Part shown: positions 45,922 to 46,168 of the stretch, piece by piece
Layout: every line of letters begins with the position of its first letter
How positions within the stretch are numbered: position 1 is the first letter of the stretch
Origin: Chromatiaceae bacterium
GTDB taxonomy: Bacteria > Pseudomonadota > Gammaproteobacteria > Chromatiales > Chromatiaceae
Reading direction: 5' to 3'
Length of the DNA stretch: 46,168 bases
Assembly: GCA_026984455.1 (NCBI GenBank)
Contig: JALSSC010000052.1
Location: 1 to 46,168, forward strand
The notes under the pieces: generated by a model
What the model was told of the DNA's origin: nothing
The model's database searches: none
The model's input: only the letters and a program-made list of their open reading frames with translations
Translations under genes and position numbers: made by a program

Positions 45922-46168
45922 CGAAGAAACAATACGATCTCCGGGCCTCGGAGAGGCAGCTTCAGGGAAGGAGGTGGCCACGTCGCGGGTGATGGTAGCA
46001 CGGAGACCGTGACGGAATCTCGTGCCGCCGCTTGATGATGTGGTATACCCGTCGCACGTGAATATTTCGTTTTTCGAGGGTGTTCCTCGTGCTCCTGGGC
46101 AAGGCGCGGAAGCGAGTCATAGCGGGGACTATGGCGAGCTTTCGCAACACAGCCCAGGGGTGCGAGGG
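45922..46168. other. Right-end stretch without a supported gene
   Basis: No convincing gene. Short frames on the minus strand (for example 45962-46150) lack a ribosome-binding site or recognisable motif. CGTGAATAT near 46058 partly repeats the half-site of the palindrome at 19024-19037. The region may contain part of a repeat that continues past the window. Confidence 0.3.

Noticed and set aside
45962-46150. 62-codon minus-strand frame at the right end
   Set aside because: No recognisable motif or ribosome-binding site. It could be part of a repeat, but this cannot be supported from one copy.

Overview
The window is about 46 kb of GC-rich chromosome from a gammaproteobacterium. It opens in the rpmH-rnpA-yidD-yidC-mnmE block that normally lies beside dnaA/oriC. 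The gene set suggests a respiratory, possibly sulfur- or nitrogen-metabolising member of the Chromatiales or a related group: a pcnB-folK-panB-panC operon, LPS core heptosyltransferases, a two-domain class I fumarase, an octaheme cytochrome with a cytochrome b partner, a cytochrome c', and a giant FAD/Fe-S oxidoreductase. The taxonomic placement is inferred from gene content, not from a marker search.

Layout. 1-5450 (+): end of rpmH, then rnpA, yidD, yidC, mnmE, an NnrU/ICMT-like membrane protein and dusA, tightly packed. 5423-6892 (-): a bifunctional mannose-1-P guanylyltransferase/mannose-6-P isomerase, convergent with and overlapping dusA. 6893-8015: an accessory island with a 94-bp inverted-repeat element and a vapBC toxin-antitoxin pair with a palindromic operator. 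8199-13576 (+): class I fumarase, an octaheme tetrathionate-reductase-family cytochrome translationally coupled to a membrane cytochrome b, and class I fructose-bisphosphate aldolase. 13713-18501: a small coiled-coil protein with a clear terminator, pyrD, a divergent trmL, and a large PAS-GGDEF-EAL protein. 19064-26504 (+): a MidA-type methyltransferase, tRNA-Ala(CGC) and tRNA-Arg(CCT) behind a strong promoter, then zf-CHCC, Uma2, waaF, waaC, an O-antigen-ligase-like protein and two glycosyltransferases, forming an LPS core cluster. 26468-30202 (-): pcnB-folK-panB-panC and a small Cys-rich protein. 30278-30353: tRNA-Glu(CTC). 30473-37120 (-): a DUF302 protein, an unknown protein, nrdB, and nrdA interrupted by an intein. 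37355-44542 (-): two unfamiliar membrane proteins and a 1278-residue DUF3683-type FAD/Fe-S oxidoreductase. 45020-45921 (+): a cytochrome c' and a small membrane protein.

Most unusual points. (1) NrdA carries a 374-residue LAGLIDADG intein placed in the allosteric specificity loop. The residue after the intein is Gly rather than Cys/Ser/Thr, and the first endonuclease motif has lost its Asp. (2) The nrdA promoter shows two NrdR boxes at canonical spacing over the -35/-10 region plus two DnaA boxes just upstream. (3) pcnB has no ATG/GTG/TTG start between tRNA-Glu and its conserved core; a Shine-Dalgarno sequence points to an ATC codon, which recalls the AUU start of E. coli pcnB. The next gene, folK, appears to start at CTG. 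(4) The octaheme cytochrome is membrane-anchored and paired with a cytochrome b. (5) A 684-residue membrane protein begins with a domain resembling the C-terminal domain of ribosomal protein bL12.

Everything here was read by eye from the sequence. Family assignments rest on recognised motifs, not on searches.
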